This document shows positions 1 through 8,316 of a stretch of 36,197 nucleotides of DNA, in pieces. The notes under the pieces are model-generated. The model searched no databases, was not told the origin of the DNA, and saw only the letters and a program-made list of their open reading frames with translations. The position numbers were made by a program, and so were the translations under genes. The stretch covers positions 1 to 36,197 of the forward strand of contig JAAZEZ010000061.1 of assembly GCA_012511975.1 (NCBI GenBank). Reading direction: 5' to 3'. Position 1 is the first letter of the stretch. Each line of letters opens with the position of its first letter. Source of the stretch: Bacteroidales bacterium (lineage in GTDB: Bacteria > Bacteroidota > Bacteroidia > Bacteroidales > UBA932).

Positions 1-90
1 GCTTACAGGGCTTAACTATGTCAAATTCCGCAACTTGTTTTTAATTATAACATTTTTGTTAAAATTTTACCATATAACACTCTATTTCAC

Positions 91-98
91 TATTTTTG
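91..98 (+). promoter_or_regulatory. Bacteroidetes -7 promoter box for ybeY-mnmG
   Basis: The octamer TATTTTTG matches the Bacteroidetes -7 consensus TAnnTTTG. It lies about 50 bases upstream of the ATG chosen for ybeY. A TTG codon that could extend ybeY upstream (96-98) lies inside this box, so it should not be a translation start. Bases 1-90 are AT-rich and show no recognisable gene. Confidence 0.55.
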
Positions 99-146
99 CT
101 GCAAAAAATAAGCCATATTTCTCTTAAAACACTGTTTAATGAAGTT

Positions 147-599
147 ATGATTAATTATTTCAATGAGGATCTAAAATTTAATTTAAAAAACAAGAGAATT
201 ATCTCCAGATGGTTGAGAAACATAGTTTCTAAAAGAGGACTTTCCATAGGGCAGCTCAATTATATATTCTGCAGTGATTCCTATTTACTAGATATAAATA
301 AGAGGTTTCTCGGACATGATTATTATACTGATGTTATTACTTTTGATTATTCCTCAGACTTTGAACTGCAGTATGGGGTTAACTCTGTTAGTGGTGACAT
401 ATATATAAGTATAGACACAGTCAGATGTAATGCCGAGATCTATAAAGAGTTTTTTGAAAATGAACTTCATCGGGTTATGATACATGGACTTCTTCATCTC
501 TTAGGTTTTGATGATATGACTCAGGAACCTCAAAACGAAATGCGAGCTCAGGAAGATAAAGCTCTTTGTTGCTTATCTTCCTTGTTATCAGATATTTAA
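147..599 (+). CDS. ybeY: YbeY, endoribonuclease for 16S rRNA maturation
   Basis: This is a metal-dependent endoribonuclease family (UPF0054) that acts in 16S rRNA 3'-end maturation and ribosome quality control. The signature HGLLHLLGFDD is visible with H113 and H117; the usual third metal-binding His is replaced by Asp (D123), a variation I believe is common in Bacteroidetes. The central block HDYYTDVITFDY is also typical. The ATG at 147 gives 150 residues beginning MINYFNEDLKF, which fits the family's usual N-terminus. An upstream TTG at 96 would add 17 unlikely residues and overlaps the promoter box. The stop codon abuts the ATG of mnmG, so the two are surely cotranscribed. The gene is noticeably more AT-rich than most of the window. 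Confidence 0.93.
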   Translation: MINYFNEDLKFNLKNKRIISRWLRNIVSKRGLSIGQLNYIFCSDSYLLDINKRFLGHDYYTDVITFDYSSDFELQYGVNSVSGDIYISIDTVRCNAEIYKEFFENELHRVMIHGLLHLLGFDDMTQEPQNEMRAQEDKALCCLSSLLSDI

Positions 600-2588
600 A
601 TGAAAATACCACTATATGACATAATAGTAATAGGTGCAGGGCATGCAGGATGTGAAGCTGCAGTGGCAGCAGCACGAATGGGCTCTAAAGTTTTGCTCAT
701 AACAATGGATTTGAACAAAACTGCCCAGATGTCTTGTAATCCCGCCATAGGCGGAATTGCAAAAGGACAGATCGTATGTGAAATTGACGCTCTCGGCGGA
801 TACTCTGCAATTGTTACCGATGCTTCAACAATACAATTTAGAATGCTAAACCTTTCTAAAGGTCCGGCTATGTGGAGTCCCCGCGCTCAATGCGATAAAC
901 TCCATTTTTCCATAAACTGGCGCTACATCCTTGAAAATACCTCTAATCTAGACCTTTGGCATGATATGGTGACCTCTTTAACCTTCCGAGAATCCAATAT
1001 TTGTGGTGTTCACGTCTCTATGGGTGCAAAATTTCATTGTAAAAGTGTTATTTTAACCGCAGGTACATTTCTTAACGGCAGGCTTTATATCGGCAATGAG
1101 ATGGTTGATGGTGGAAGGATGGGTGAGTCACCTTCACTGGGTCTTACCGAGCAACTCTCCCGATTGGGATGTACTACGGCAAGAATGAAGACAGGTACTC
1201 CACCAAGAATTGATGCAAGGTCTTTGGATCTCTCTAAAGTGGTTATGCAGGAATTAGATCCCAACCCTTCTAAGTTTTCATATCTTCCTTTTAAGACAAG
1301 TATCCAAAGAGGCAAACCGCAGAAGCCTTGTTACATTGTACATACAAATGAGAATGTTCACGACATTCTCAGGACTGGTTTTGATGAGTCTCCGCTATTT
1401 CAGGGAAAGATCACAGGCATAGGACCTCGTTATTGTCCTTCTATTGAAGATAAACTACGTACTTTTGCCGGTAAGGATTCACATCAATTGTTTCTAGAGC
1501 CGGAAGGATGGAATACTCATGAATATTATTTGCAAGGATTTGCTTCATCACTTCCCTTACGGGTACAGATGGATGCTTTACAAGAGATTGAGGGACTTCG
1601 CGGAGTCAAGATATTTACACCTGCATATGCTGTAGAGTATGACTTTTTCGATCCTACTGAACTAAAGCCTACGCTTGAGTCCAGAATCTTACCAAACCTT
1701 TATTTTGCCGGACAAGTAAATGGCACAACCGGTTACGAGGAGGCAGCAGCCCAAGGATTAATCGCTGGTATCAACGCTCATCTCAAACTTAACGGAAAGG
1801 AGCCTTTTATTCTGAAACGAGATGAGGCATATATAGGTGTTCTGATAGATGATCTAATAACTAAAGGAGTCGATGAACCTTACAGGATGTTCACTTCTCG
1901 TGCTGAGTATCGTATTCTTTTACGACAAGACAATGCCGATAGTCGACTTACGGAGATGGGGTACGAGCTTGGTCTCGTAGACCAATTCAGGTATGAATAT
2001 ACCAAACTTAAACATGATACCATCTCTGCTTACATAGATTTATCTAACAGTACTTCTTTGAGGCCGGAAGACATCAATGATTATCTTAGGGCTATTAATA
2101 GTGCTGAAATCACCACAAGGAAGAAGATCTCAAACCTTTTGTCTCGTCCAGATACTTCAATAAAGCCCCTTCTTAAAAATGTTCCACGTGGAACATTTCT
2201 TGAGACAGGTCTTACTGAAGGATTAGAAGCCTTATCATCAATAGAAACTGAGCAAATCCAAAACCTATTAGATTTGCCTTGGGGTAAAACGGCCGGCAAA
2301 GAGGAAATAGATTCCAAATATGTGCATGAAGAGATACTCCAGTCAGCAGAAATTAGTATTAAATATAAAGGCTATATTGAACGCGAAAAAGCTATTGCTG
2401 ATAAATTAAGACGTTTGGAAAATCTCAGAATTCCAGATGATTTTGACTTTTCAAAAGTCACTTCTCTTTCAATGGAGTGTCGAATTAAACTCAATAGGTA
2501 TCGCCCACGCACAATCGCTCAAGCTGCACGTATCTCAGGAGTTTCTCCTGCAGATATACAGGTTCTCTTGATTTATTTTGGTAGATAA
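600..2588 (+). CDS. mnmG: MnmG (GidA), tRNA wobble-uridine modification enzyme
   Basis: This FAD-dependent enzyme works with MnmE to install the carboxymethylaminomethyl group on U34 of certain tRNAs. The N-terminal dinucleotide-binding motif [10 protein letters not shown] is at residues 12-21, followed by the [14 protein letters not shown] block. The FAD-binding G-rich segment ([19 protein letters not shown]) lies near residue 370, and a C-terminal helical region carries the typical [10 protein letters not shown] block. At 662 residues it is longer than the usual 620-630. Extra sequence around residues 520-560 contains N527-V-P-R-G-T-F533, which is the translation of a perfect parS-like palindrome. 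It starts one base after the ybeY stop. No terminator is visible directly after the stop. Confidence 0.97.
   Translation: MKIPLYDIIVIGAGHAGCEAAVAAARMGSKVLLITMDLNKTAQMSCNPAIGGIAKGQIVCEIDALGGYSAIVTDASTIQFRMLNLSKGPAMWSPRAQCDKLHFSINWRYILENTSNLDLWHDMVTSLTFRESNICGVHVSMGAKFHCKSVILTAGTFLNGRLYIGNEMVDGGRMGESPSLGLTEQLSRLGCTTARMKTGTPPRIDARSLDLSKVVMQELDPNPSKFSYLPFKTSIQRGKPQKPCYIVHTNENVHDILRTGFDESPLFQGKITGIGPRYCPSIEDKLRTFAGKDSHQLFLEPEGWNTHEYYLQGFASSLPLRVQMDALQEIEGLRGVKIFTPAYAVEYDFFDPTELKPTLESRILPNLYFAGQVNGTTGYEEAAAQGLIAGINAHLKLNGKEPFILKRDEAYIGVLIDDLITKGVDEPYRMFTSRAEYRILLRQDNADSRLTEMGYELGLVDQFRYEYTKLKHDTISAYIDLSNSTSLRPEDINDYLRAINSAEITTRKKISNLLSRPDTSIKPLLKNVPRGTFLETGLTEGLEALSSIETEQIQNLLDLPWGKTAGKEEIDSKYVHEEILQSAEISIKYKGYIEREKAIADKLRRLENLRIPDDFDFSKVTSLSMECRIKLNRYRPRTIAQAARISGVSPADIQVLLIYFGR
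2177..2198. other. parS-like centromere site inside mnmG
   Basis: A perfect 22-base palindrome, AAATGTTCCACGTGGAACATTT, is centred between 2187 and 2188. Its core TGTTCCACGTGGAACA is an exact match to the well-known bacterial parS consensus bound by ParB/Spo0J. It is read in frame as NVPRGTF in a part of MnmG that looks non-conserved. A second copy of the 14-base core lies 647 bp downstream. It could also fold as an RNA hairpin, but no T-run follows, so it is not a terminator. Confidence 0.85.
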
Positions 2589-2810
2589 ATCCCTTATGTT
2601 GTGATATTTTTTCTATTCACTCTGATATGAGCGATTGATCTACGCAGACATCCAAGTTTCCTTACTCTCTTTACCCAGACGATTCTATATCCTCACCTTT
2701 TCGTCCCCTACAATTCTATTTAATTTAAGGCAAAATGCATAGTGTGACTTATTGTTTCTTCTGTAGAATAAGAGTTATGGCATCAATCCAGACTCTTATT
2801 AATGGTGGAT
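2589..2810. other. Intergenic region after mnmG, no gene seen
   Basis: These 222 bases separate the mnmG stop from the hairpin that ends the leftward GNAT operon. I see no convincing gene, promoter box or RNA structure. A short open frame starting at 2735 runs through the parS-like hairpin and overlaps the GNAT gene antisense; it has no support. Confidence 0.5.
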
Positions 2811-2812
2811 GT

Positions 2813-2850
2813 AAAAAAACCGCAAACGTTCCACGTGGAACATTTGCGGT
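2813..2850 (-). terminator. Intrinsic terminator of the GNAT operon, with a parS core
   Basis: Bases 2819-2850 form a 16-pair inverted repeat with one mismatch (C2827 against A2842). On the minus strand it is followed by seven T (2819-2813), the form of a Rho-independent terminator. It begins 18 bases past the GNAT stop codon. The stem is built around the parS core listed separately. Confidence 0.8.
2828..2841. other. parS-like centromere site in a terminator stem
   Basis: GTTCCACGTGGAAC is a perfect 14-base palindrome identical to the core of the site in mnmG. The outer parS positions read C on the left and A on the right, so the 16-mer is CGTTCCACGTGGAACA, one base off the full palindrome. 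The flanks differ from those of the first copy, so this is not a simple duplication of a larger segment. Confidence 0.8.
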
Positions 2851-2868
2851 ATCTGTTTACTATCTTAT

Positions 2869-3543
2869 TCAAAGAGGAAACGAAAATGTAGAGTGCGTGG
2901 ATTCTATTGAGAAGTTATCATTGAGTGATGTTAGCAATAAATAGGGATAGCGGGTGTCGTACTGAAATGGGGAACGAGGGTTAAAAGTAGCTTCCTCAAT
3001 AATGTAGTCAAGTAAATAATGATTCCACTGAAAATAGTCCGACATCAATCTTTCATCTCTTGTTAAAAATAAATTTGCCCCATCAAAATGAGAAATGAAT
3101 GCTCTGTTTTCAAATAATGGTAGTGAGTCGGCATTTCTGTAAATCGGAGTATTAAATCCGATTTTTTCGTAAAATGAGACAATATTAGCATTCGAAGGAT
3201 GCACCATCATAAATTTCCAGCCCTGCCTTTTAGCATTGTTTCTAATGTAGGCAATAAGTGATTTGGCATAACCGCGGTTACGGTATGCGGGCAATGTAGC
3301 AAGGCCGCAAATATATACACCTGCGTGAGAGTCCCTATGTCCTCTGGTGCGTGAGCTGGAGATGTATGATATACTCATAGTTTGCACCACCGAGACAGCT
3401 TTACCGTCCCGTTCGTAAACAAGAGTGTGTCTAGGGGTGCATTTTTTTAGGAAGAAATCGATATATTTTTCGCTCGTATCAAAGCATTTCCTGTAGATCT
3501 TGCGTATATCCGATATGTCCTGTTTTGTGGCTGAGCGAATCAT
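2869..3543 (-). CDS. GNAT family N-acetyltransferase
   Basis: This is a predicted acetyl-CoA-dependent acyltransferase whose substrate cannot be read from sequence. The acetyl-CoA loop Y87-RNRGYAKSL is preceded by the strand ICGLATLPA, and the C-terminal part of the fold has NIVSFYEKIGF. I place the start at ATG 3543 (224 residues, MIRSATKQDI), which fits the usual beginning of GNAT domains. A longer frame would run back into the upstream ligase gene. It begins 25 bases after the ligase stop and probably shares its transcript. It ends just before the parS-containing terminator. Confidence 0.88.
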   Translation of the reverse strand: MIRSATKQDISDIRKIYRKCFDTSEKYIDFFLKKCTPRHTLVYERDGKAVSVVQTMSISYISSSRTRGHRDSHAGVYICGLATLPAYRNRGYAKSLIAYIRNNAKRQGWKFMMVHPSNANIVSFYEKIGFNTPIYRNADSLPLFENRAFISHFDGANLFLTRDERLMSDYFQWNHYLLDYIIEEATFNPRSPFQYDTRYPYLLLTSLNDNFSIESTHSTFSFPL

Positions 3544-3568
3544 AGCTAATTTAAGTCTCTTCTTAAGT

Positions 3569-5359
3569 CTAATTATCCTCTGGTTTTTCGGTTTTGAATA
3601 TATCGTTGATAAGATTTGCGTATTTTTTATGGATGTTACGGCGTTTAAGCTTGAGAGTTTGAGATAGCATGTCGTTGTCGGTGCTCCAATCATCAAGCAC
3701 AATCTTTCCGCGCTTAACAACTTCGTGGATTGCCAGAGTCTTGTTTACCTTCTCCACCTCATCATGGATAAGCTTGCTAATCTCCTCAGAAGCAATGAGT
3801 TCCTGATCGGTCTTATATTGGATTTTACGCCTTTGAGCAAACTCTTTAATCTTTGGTAATGAGGGGATTATGATTGCAGAGGCGAATTTCTGGTTTTCCC
3901 CGATTACTATACAGTTCTCTATGTAAGGTGACTCCTTTAGGCGTGTTTCTATTACCTGAGGAGCTACATATTTGCCCGATGATAGTTTGAAGATTTCCTT
4001 CTTGCGGTCAGTGACTTTAAGATACTGTCCATCAACAAGATATCCGATATCTCCCGTATGCAGCCATCCCTCAGAATCTATTATCTCGGCCGTAGATTCG
4101 GGATCCTTGTAATAGCCGAGCATAACATGAGGTCCTCTGGTTAAGATTTCGCCGTCTTCAGCGAATGAAAGTTCCGTACCTCCAAGCGCTTTTCCTACGG
4201 TACCAATGACATTTATGCCGTCAGCGGGGCTGTTTACTGCAATCACAGGGGAGGTTTCGGTCATGCCGTAACCTTCATAGATATGGAGTTTAGCTGCGTT
4301 AAAAGTACGCACAATCTTGGCTTGAATGGAGGAGCCGCCAGATACCACAATCATCTCCTTGCCTCCAAGGGCAGCTCTCCACTTGCTATAAACAAGTTTA
4401 TCATAGAAGTTACGTTTTGCGAGGTAGCGCTTACTTTTGTTGTAATTATCAAAGTTGTTGGCAAAGTTCCATGCAAGTTTGTAGATGATTCTTTTAATGC
4501 CTTTAAGCTTCTTGCCTGCAGCCTCAAACTTACTGTACATTATCTCCAGCACGCGCGGAACAGCACAGAATCCATCTGCTTGGCTATCTGCGAGGTCTGT
4601 GGCAACAGTACTGAGAGACTCTGCGTAATAGATACTGATAGCAAGTTCTTGATACTCATAGTTCATAGTGCGCTCGTATACGTGACAGAGCGGAAGAAAG
4701 CTTAACATTTTATGGTTCCAATTCCACACCTGACGCAATGCATGACCATGGGCATTTGATGTAAGGTTGCGATGAGAGAGCATAACACCTTTCGGCAAGC
4801 CTGTAGTACCGGAAGTATAGACAATACTACAGCACTCATCGGGTGATATTTCTGCTTTGTTGCGCTCTACAATGGGTGCAAATTGCTCTTTATGTTCACG
4901 TCCCAGTGCCTCCAGTTTAGAAATACAGAAAATTTCATCCGAGTCATCCATCATCATCACTTTGAATTCGCGATCGATTTCATCTATGATCGGAGTCACT
5001 TTCTTATATAGATTTTTATTACCTACGATGATGATTTTTGCGTCCGAATGATCGAAAATGTGTTTGAAATCTCTTTTACTTAGTGTGCTGTAAACAGGTA
5101 CGTGGATCATATGAGCGAGGTTGGCGCCCATATCCACGAAATTCCACTCGGGGCGATTGCTGCAAAGGGTTATTATCTTGGTGCCGGCTTTAAAGCCTAG
5201 TGCCAAAAGACCGTATGCAACGTTGTGCGAGTGTTCTATATAATCATCAATACTGTACTTTATCCACTGGCCTTGAACTTTGCGTGCCAGTATATCATCT
5301 TTTGGGGGGAAAGAGGCTTTCAGATTTGAAAGCAAGTCAAATGTGCGGGTTATAGTCAT
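3569..5359 (-). CDS. Long-chain acyl-CoA synthetase (AMP-forming)
   Basis: This member of the ANL adenylating superfamily activates fatty acids to acyl-AMP and then acyl-CoA. The P-loop YTSGTTGLPK is at residues 181-190. The adenine-binding motif YEGYGMTETSP and the hinge and C-terminal domain motifs GWLHTGDIGY and TDRKKEIFKLSSGKYV follow in the right order. The length (596 residues) fits the FadD15-like long-chain group of Bacteroidetes and actinobacteria. No membrane segment or signal peptide is evident. It has its own -7 box and is followed closely by the GNAT gene. The fatty-acid chain length preference is not determinable here. Confidence 0.93.
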   Translation of the reverse strand: MTITRTFDLLSNLKASFPPKDDILARKVQGQWIKYSIDDYIEHSHNVAYGLLALGFKAGTKIITLCSNRPEWNFVDMGANLAHMIHVPVYSTLSKRDFKHIFDHSDAKIIIVGNKNLYKKVTPIIDEIDREFKVMMMDDSDEIFCISKLEALGREHKEQFAPIVERNKAEISPDECCSIVYTSGTTGLPKGVMLSHRNLTSNAHGHALRQVWNWNHKMLSFLPLCHVYERTMNYEYQELAISIYYAESLSTVATDLADSQADGFCAVPRVLEIMYSKFEAAGKKLKGIKRIIYKLAWNFANNFDNYNKSKRYLAKRNFYDKLVYSKWRAALGGKEMIVVSGGSSIQAKIVRTFNAAKLHIYEGYGMTETSPVIAVNSPADGINVIGTVGKALGGTELSFAEDGEILTRGPHVMLGYYKDPESTAEIIDSEGWLHTGDIGYLVDGQYLKVTDRKKEIFKLSSGKYVAPQVIETRLKESPYIENCIVIGENQKFASAIIIPSLPKIKEFAQRRKIQYKTDQELIASEEISKLIHDEVEKVNKTLAIHEVVKRGKIVLDDWSTDNDMLSQTLKLKRRNIHKKYANLINDIFKTEKPEDN

Positions 5360-5382
5360 TTTTTTAAAAAAAGTTACAACTT

Positions 5383-5390
5383 CAAAGTTA
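5383..5390 (-). promoter_or_regulatory. -7 promoter box for the acyl-CoA synthetase operon
   Basis: On the minus strand this reads TAACTTTG, a match to TAnnTTTG, 23 bases upstream of the ATG at 5359. It lies just downstream of the gcvH terminator, so the ligase is transcribed separately from gcvH. Confidence 0.6.
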
Positions 5391-5410
5391 ATAAAAAACA
5401 GTGATTAATA

Positions 5411-5449
5411 AAAACAAAAAACAAGGGAGGCCCTCGCCCGGGCCTCCCT
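5411..5449 (-). terminator. Intrinsic terminator of gcvH
   Basis: A perfect 10-bp stem (5424-5433 with 5440-5449, GGGAGGCCC type) has a six-base loop. On the minus strand it is followed by the T-rich tract TTGTTTTTTGTTTTT. It ends the gcvH transcript. Confidence 0.88.
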
Positions 5450-5474
5450 CAACACATCACATTTGATTTACAAA

Positions 5475-5849
5475 TCAGATTATTTCTTCATACTGCTTAG
5501 CAGAAAGAAGAGTATCAATTTCCGAAGCGACGGAATACTTGATCTTAATCATCCATCCCGCACCATATGGGTCGCTGTTAACAAGCTCCGGAGCATCTTC
5601 AAGCTCAGGATTGAACTCTGTGACCTCTCCTGAAAGAGGCATAAGCAAGTCTGCAACTGTTTTTACAGCTTCAACTGCGCCGAATATTTCATCCTTCTCC
5701 ACAAATTCACCCTCAGTTTGAATATCGACGAAAACAATATCACCAAGCTCGCTCTGTGCGAAATCGGTGATGCCTACAATAGCGATGTCACCCTCAATTC
5801 TTACCCATTCGTGATCTTTAGTGTACTTAAGTTCTGCAGGAATGTTCAT
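5475..5849 (-). CDS. gcvH: Glycine cleavage system H protein
   Basis: GcvH is the lipoyl-carrying shuttle protein of the glycine cleavage system, moving the aminomethyl group between the P, T and L proteins. The N-terminus (YTKDHEWV) and the lipoylation segment [15 protein letters not shown], with lipoyl-lysine K63, are clear. The 124-residue length is normal. No gcvP or gcvT gene is nearby, so the gene is solitary, flanked by its own promoter box and terminator. A role in lipoate relay is also possible for stand-alone H proteins, but nothing here distinguishes that. Confidence 0.97.
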   Translation of the reverse strand: MNIPAELKYTKDHEWVRIEGDIAIVGITDFAQSELGDIVFVDIQTEGEFVEKDEIFGAVEAVKTVADLLMPLSGEVTEFNPELEDAPELVNSDPYGAGWMIKIKYSVASEIDTLLSAKQYEEII

Positions 5850-5898
5850 TACAAAAAAACCGATTAAAAAATTAATACTGATTTCAAAAATGATTGTA

Positions 5899-5906
5899 CA
5901 AATATA
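5899..5906 (-). promoter_or_regulatory. -7 promoter box for gcvH
   Basis: The minus strand reads TATATTTG, matching TAnnTTTG, 49 bases upstream of the gcvH ATG. It lies in the 93-bp gap between ruvA and gcvH. Confidence 0.55.
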
Positions 5907-5942
5907 GCATTAATATTTGAAACCAACAAAAATAACTGAAAA

Positions 5943-6539
5943 TTACAGCAGCTTTAGAGCCTTTTTTATCAATTCCTCAAGAGTAACTGAAGGGTTCTCT
6001 TTTAAAAGCTTGTCAAGAGCTTTTTCGACATTGGGTTTAGTGAAGCCCAAGAGCACCAAGGCGGTAGCCGCCTCCTGACGAAGAGCTGAAGATGTGCCCC
6101 CGCCGTCAAAGGGAAATCCGGCAGCGGAAGCACCTTTGCTAATCTTGTCCTGGAGTTCAAGAATTACCCTTTGTGCTGTCTTTACGCCGATACCTTTGAC
6201 GCTCTTGATGCGGTTGACGTCCTGTGTAACAATAGCATTAAAAACTTCGTCAGGCGTCATGCTGGAGAGCATCATACGTGCTGTTCCGGGACCGATTCCA
6301 CTTACTGAGATCAGATGGCGAAACATTATGCGTTCCTCCTTGTCAAAAAAGCCGAAAAGGAGCTCTTCGTCTTCACGGAGATGCTGGTGAAGGTAGAGTT
6401 TTACGCTCTCCTTGCCACCTTTCTGAAGACTAGAGTAGGTAGTGAGCGAAATTAGTATGTGGTAGCCGATGCCACCGGCCTCAATAGTCACATCCGCAGG
6501 ATTAAGCTCGACGAGCGCTCCCCTGATATAATCGTACAT
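5943..6539 (-). CDS. ruvA: RuvA, Holliday junction branch-migration subunit
   Basis: RuvA binds Holliday junctions as a tetramer and loads the RuvB helicase. The N-terminal OB-fold begins MYDYIRGALVEL. Two helix-hairpin-helix motifs follow (ISVSGIGPGTARMML and VKGIGVKTAQRVILEL), and a C-terminal three-helix RuvB-contact domain (ALVLLGFTKPNVEKAL) completes the protein. The length of 198 residues is normal. ruvB is not adjacent, as is common in Bacteroidetes. The gene is divergent from sufS, with a gap of about 80 bp. Confidence 0.97.
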   Translation of the reverse strand: MYDYIRGALVELNPADVTIEAGGIGYHILISLTTYSSLQKGGKESVKLYLHQHLREDEELLFGFFDKEERIMFRHLISVSGIGPGTARMMLSSMTPDEVFNAIVTQDVNRIKSVKGIGVKTAQRVILELQDKISKGASAAGFPFDGGGTSSALRQEAATALVLLGFTKPNVEKALDKLLKENPSVTLEELIKKALKLL

Positions 6540-6603
6540 TCTGTTTTTGTTTAATTTTCTCGTAAAATTATGCTTTTTAGGCCAAAAACCAAAGTTTGTT
6601 TAG

Positions 6604-6611
6604 TACTTTTG
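6604..6611 (+). promoter_or_regulatory. -7 promoter box for the suf-folK-glyS cluster
   Basis: TACTTTTG matches TAnnTTTG and ends only six bases before the sufS ATG. The predicted transcription start therefore falls at or within a few bases of the start codon. Confidence 0.55.
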
Positions 6612-6617
6612 CAAGTT

Positions 6618-7853
6618 ATGGAGATTATCGAACAGATACGTGAAGAATTTCCGGCATTGCACCAGCAGGTCTGGGGCAAGCCGCTGATATATCTGGACAA
6701 TGCTGCTACTACACAGAAGCACCGCAAAGTACTCGAGCTGCAGGAGCGCATGAGTTCGCTCACAAACGCTAATATTCATCGTGCTTTACATAAACTTAGC
6801 GCAGACGCCACAGATATGTACGAAGCTGGTCGTGAGGCAGTGCGTCTTTTTTTGGGAGCAGAGAGCAGAGAGGAGATAATCTTCACTTCCGGGGCCACAG
6901 CCGCCCTCAATCTGATAGCATCTTCGCTCGTTCGCAGCCATATGATACCGGGAGACAAAGTACTGGTCTGTGAGGCAGAACATCACTCCAATATTGTTCC
7001 CTGGCAGCTCGCATGTGAGGCCTTTGGTAGATCAGTGGAGGTATTGCCGGTAGAGGAGAATGGCGAGATATCTTTAGAGCGTTTGAGTGAGCTGCTGGAG
7101 GCGGACGATCGCATTCGCATCCTTACCGTGAACCACATCTCCAATGTATTGGGAATAATTAATCCGGTAGCTGAAATCGTGCGTCTAGCTCACTCCAAAG
7201 GGGTTTTAGTGGTAATCGATGGCGCTCAGGGAGTGGTGCACGACAAGGTTTCGGTTAAGGAGATGGATTGCGATTTCTACGTTTTTTCCGGACATAAAAT
7301 ATATGCACCCACCGGCATAGGAGTGCTCTACGGAAAACGTTCGCTTCTTGAGAGTATGCCGCCTTATATGGGTGGAGGTGATATGGTGGATAGCGTGAGC
7401 TTCAGCGGTACTACATATGCACCACTGCCGCTCAAATTTGAGGCCGGTACTCCTAATTTTGTGGCTGCAGCCTGCCTTAAACCTGCCCTGGAATTCGCTA
7501 CTGCAGTTAGAGATGATGTGCAGGTGCGGGAGTGCGAAAGAAGAATTGTAACCGCGATGGTGGGAGAATTGCAGCAGTTAGAGGGGCTAAGAATATGTGG
7601 TTTGCCACAGGATCTTTCTCTAAAAACACCAATTTTCTCCCTGAGTATTGAGGGGGTTCATCCGTCGGATGCTGCACAGATGCTTGATAAGATGGGTATT
7701 GCGGTAAGATCCGGATTAATGTGCGCAGAACCTATTGTGAGCCGCTTTTCAGACCAGGGATTGCTGAGGGTTTCTTTCGCCCCGTATAATACTATTTTTG
7801 AATGTGAAACGTTTATAAGTAAGTTAAAACTTGTAATAAATATGTTATTATAA
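6618..7853 (+). CDS. sufS: SufS, group II cysteine desulfurase
   Basis: This PLP enzyme removes sulfur from cysteine as a persulfide for Fe-S cluster assembly. The N-terminal YLDNAATTQ block is at residues 25-33. The PLP lysine is K227 in SGHKIYAPTG, and the persulfide cysteine is C369 in VRSGLMCAEP. The ATG at 6618 gives 411 residues and the family's usual N-terminus (MEIIEQIREEFPAL). An in-frame ATG at 6570 would lie upstream of the promoter box. sufE follows after 13 bases. The sufBCD scaffold genes are not in the window. Confidence 0.95.
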   Translation: MEIIEQIREEFPALHQQVWGKPLIYLDNAATTQKHRKVLELQERMSSLTNANIHRALHKLSADATDMYEAGREAVRLFLGAESREEIIFTSGATAALNLIASSLVRSHMIPGDKVLVCEAEHHSNIVPWQLACEAFGRSVEVLPVEENGEISLERLSELLEADDRIRILTVNHISNVLGIINPVAEIVRLAHSKGVLVVIDGAQGVVHDKVSVKEMDCDFYVFSGHKIYAPTGIGVLYGKRSLLESMPPYMGGGDMVDSVSFSGTTYAPLPLKFEAGTPNFVAAACLKPALEFATAVRDDVQVRECERRIVTAMVGELQQLEGLRICGLPQDLSLKTPIFSLSIEGVHPSDAAQMLDKMGIAVRSGLMCAEPIVSRFSDQGLLRVSFAPYNTIFECETFISKLKLVINMLL

Positions 7854-7866
7854 CAGAGATGTTAAA

Positions 7867-8316
7867 ATGATTGAAATTGACCATATTAGAAATATTAGCG
7901 AAATAGAAGAGGAAATTATCTCAGAATTCTCGTTATTTGATGAATGGCTCGACAAATATGAGTATCTGATTGAGCTCGGTAAGGAGCTGGAAAGCATCGA
8001 TGAGGGTGATAAAACGGACGACAATCTCATAAGGGGCTGTCAGTCGCGTGTCTGGCTCGTTTGCCGAAGTAGCGATGGACGTCTCTGGTTTGGTGCAGAC
8101 AGTGATGCCGTTATCACAAAAGGTATCATCTCGCTCTTGTTGAAGGTCTATAACGGACAGAAATATGATGACATCATAGCTTCTGATTTTTCATTCATCG
8201 AAAGGATAGGACTCAAGGAAAATCTCTCTCCGACACGAGCCAACGGCCTTTTGTCAATGATAAAACAGATTAAAGCCTATGCCTTGGCATACAAAGAGAA
8301 GGAGGCACAACAATGA
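7867..8316 (+). CDS. sufE: SufE, sulfur acceptor for SufS
   Basis: SufE accepts persulfide sulfur from SufS and passes it to the SufBCD scaffold. The acceptor cysteine is C58 in LIRGCQSRVWL, the family hallmark. The C-terminal block LKENLSPTRANGLLSMI is also typical. The length of 149 residues is normal. The stop overlaps the next start by four bases (ATGA), so it is translationally linked to the MIP18-family gene. The order sufS-sufE-MIP18 supports an Fe-S role for all three. Confidence 0.95.
   Translation: MIEIDHIRNISEIEEEIISEFSLFDEWLDKYEYLIELGKELESIDEGDKTDDNLIRGCQSRVWLVCRSSDGRLWFGADSDAVITKGIISLLLKVYNGQKYDDIIASDFSFIERIGLKENLSPTRANGLLSMIKQIKAYALAYKEKEAQQ

Noticed and set aside
2735-2944. 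Possible 69-codon gene after mnmG
   Set aside because: It runs through the parS/terminator hairpin and overlaps the GNAT gene antisense; the translation resembles nothing.
5260-5268. DnaA-box-like TTATCCACT
   Set aside because: It is a single copy with a mismatch inside a coding gene and has no neighbouring boxes, so it does not support an origin here.
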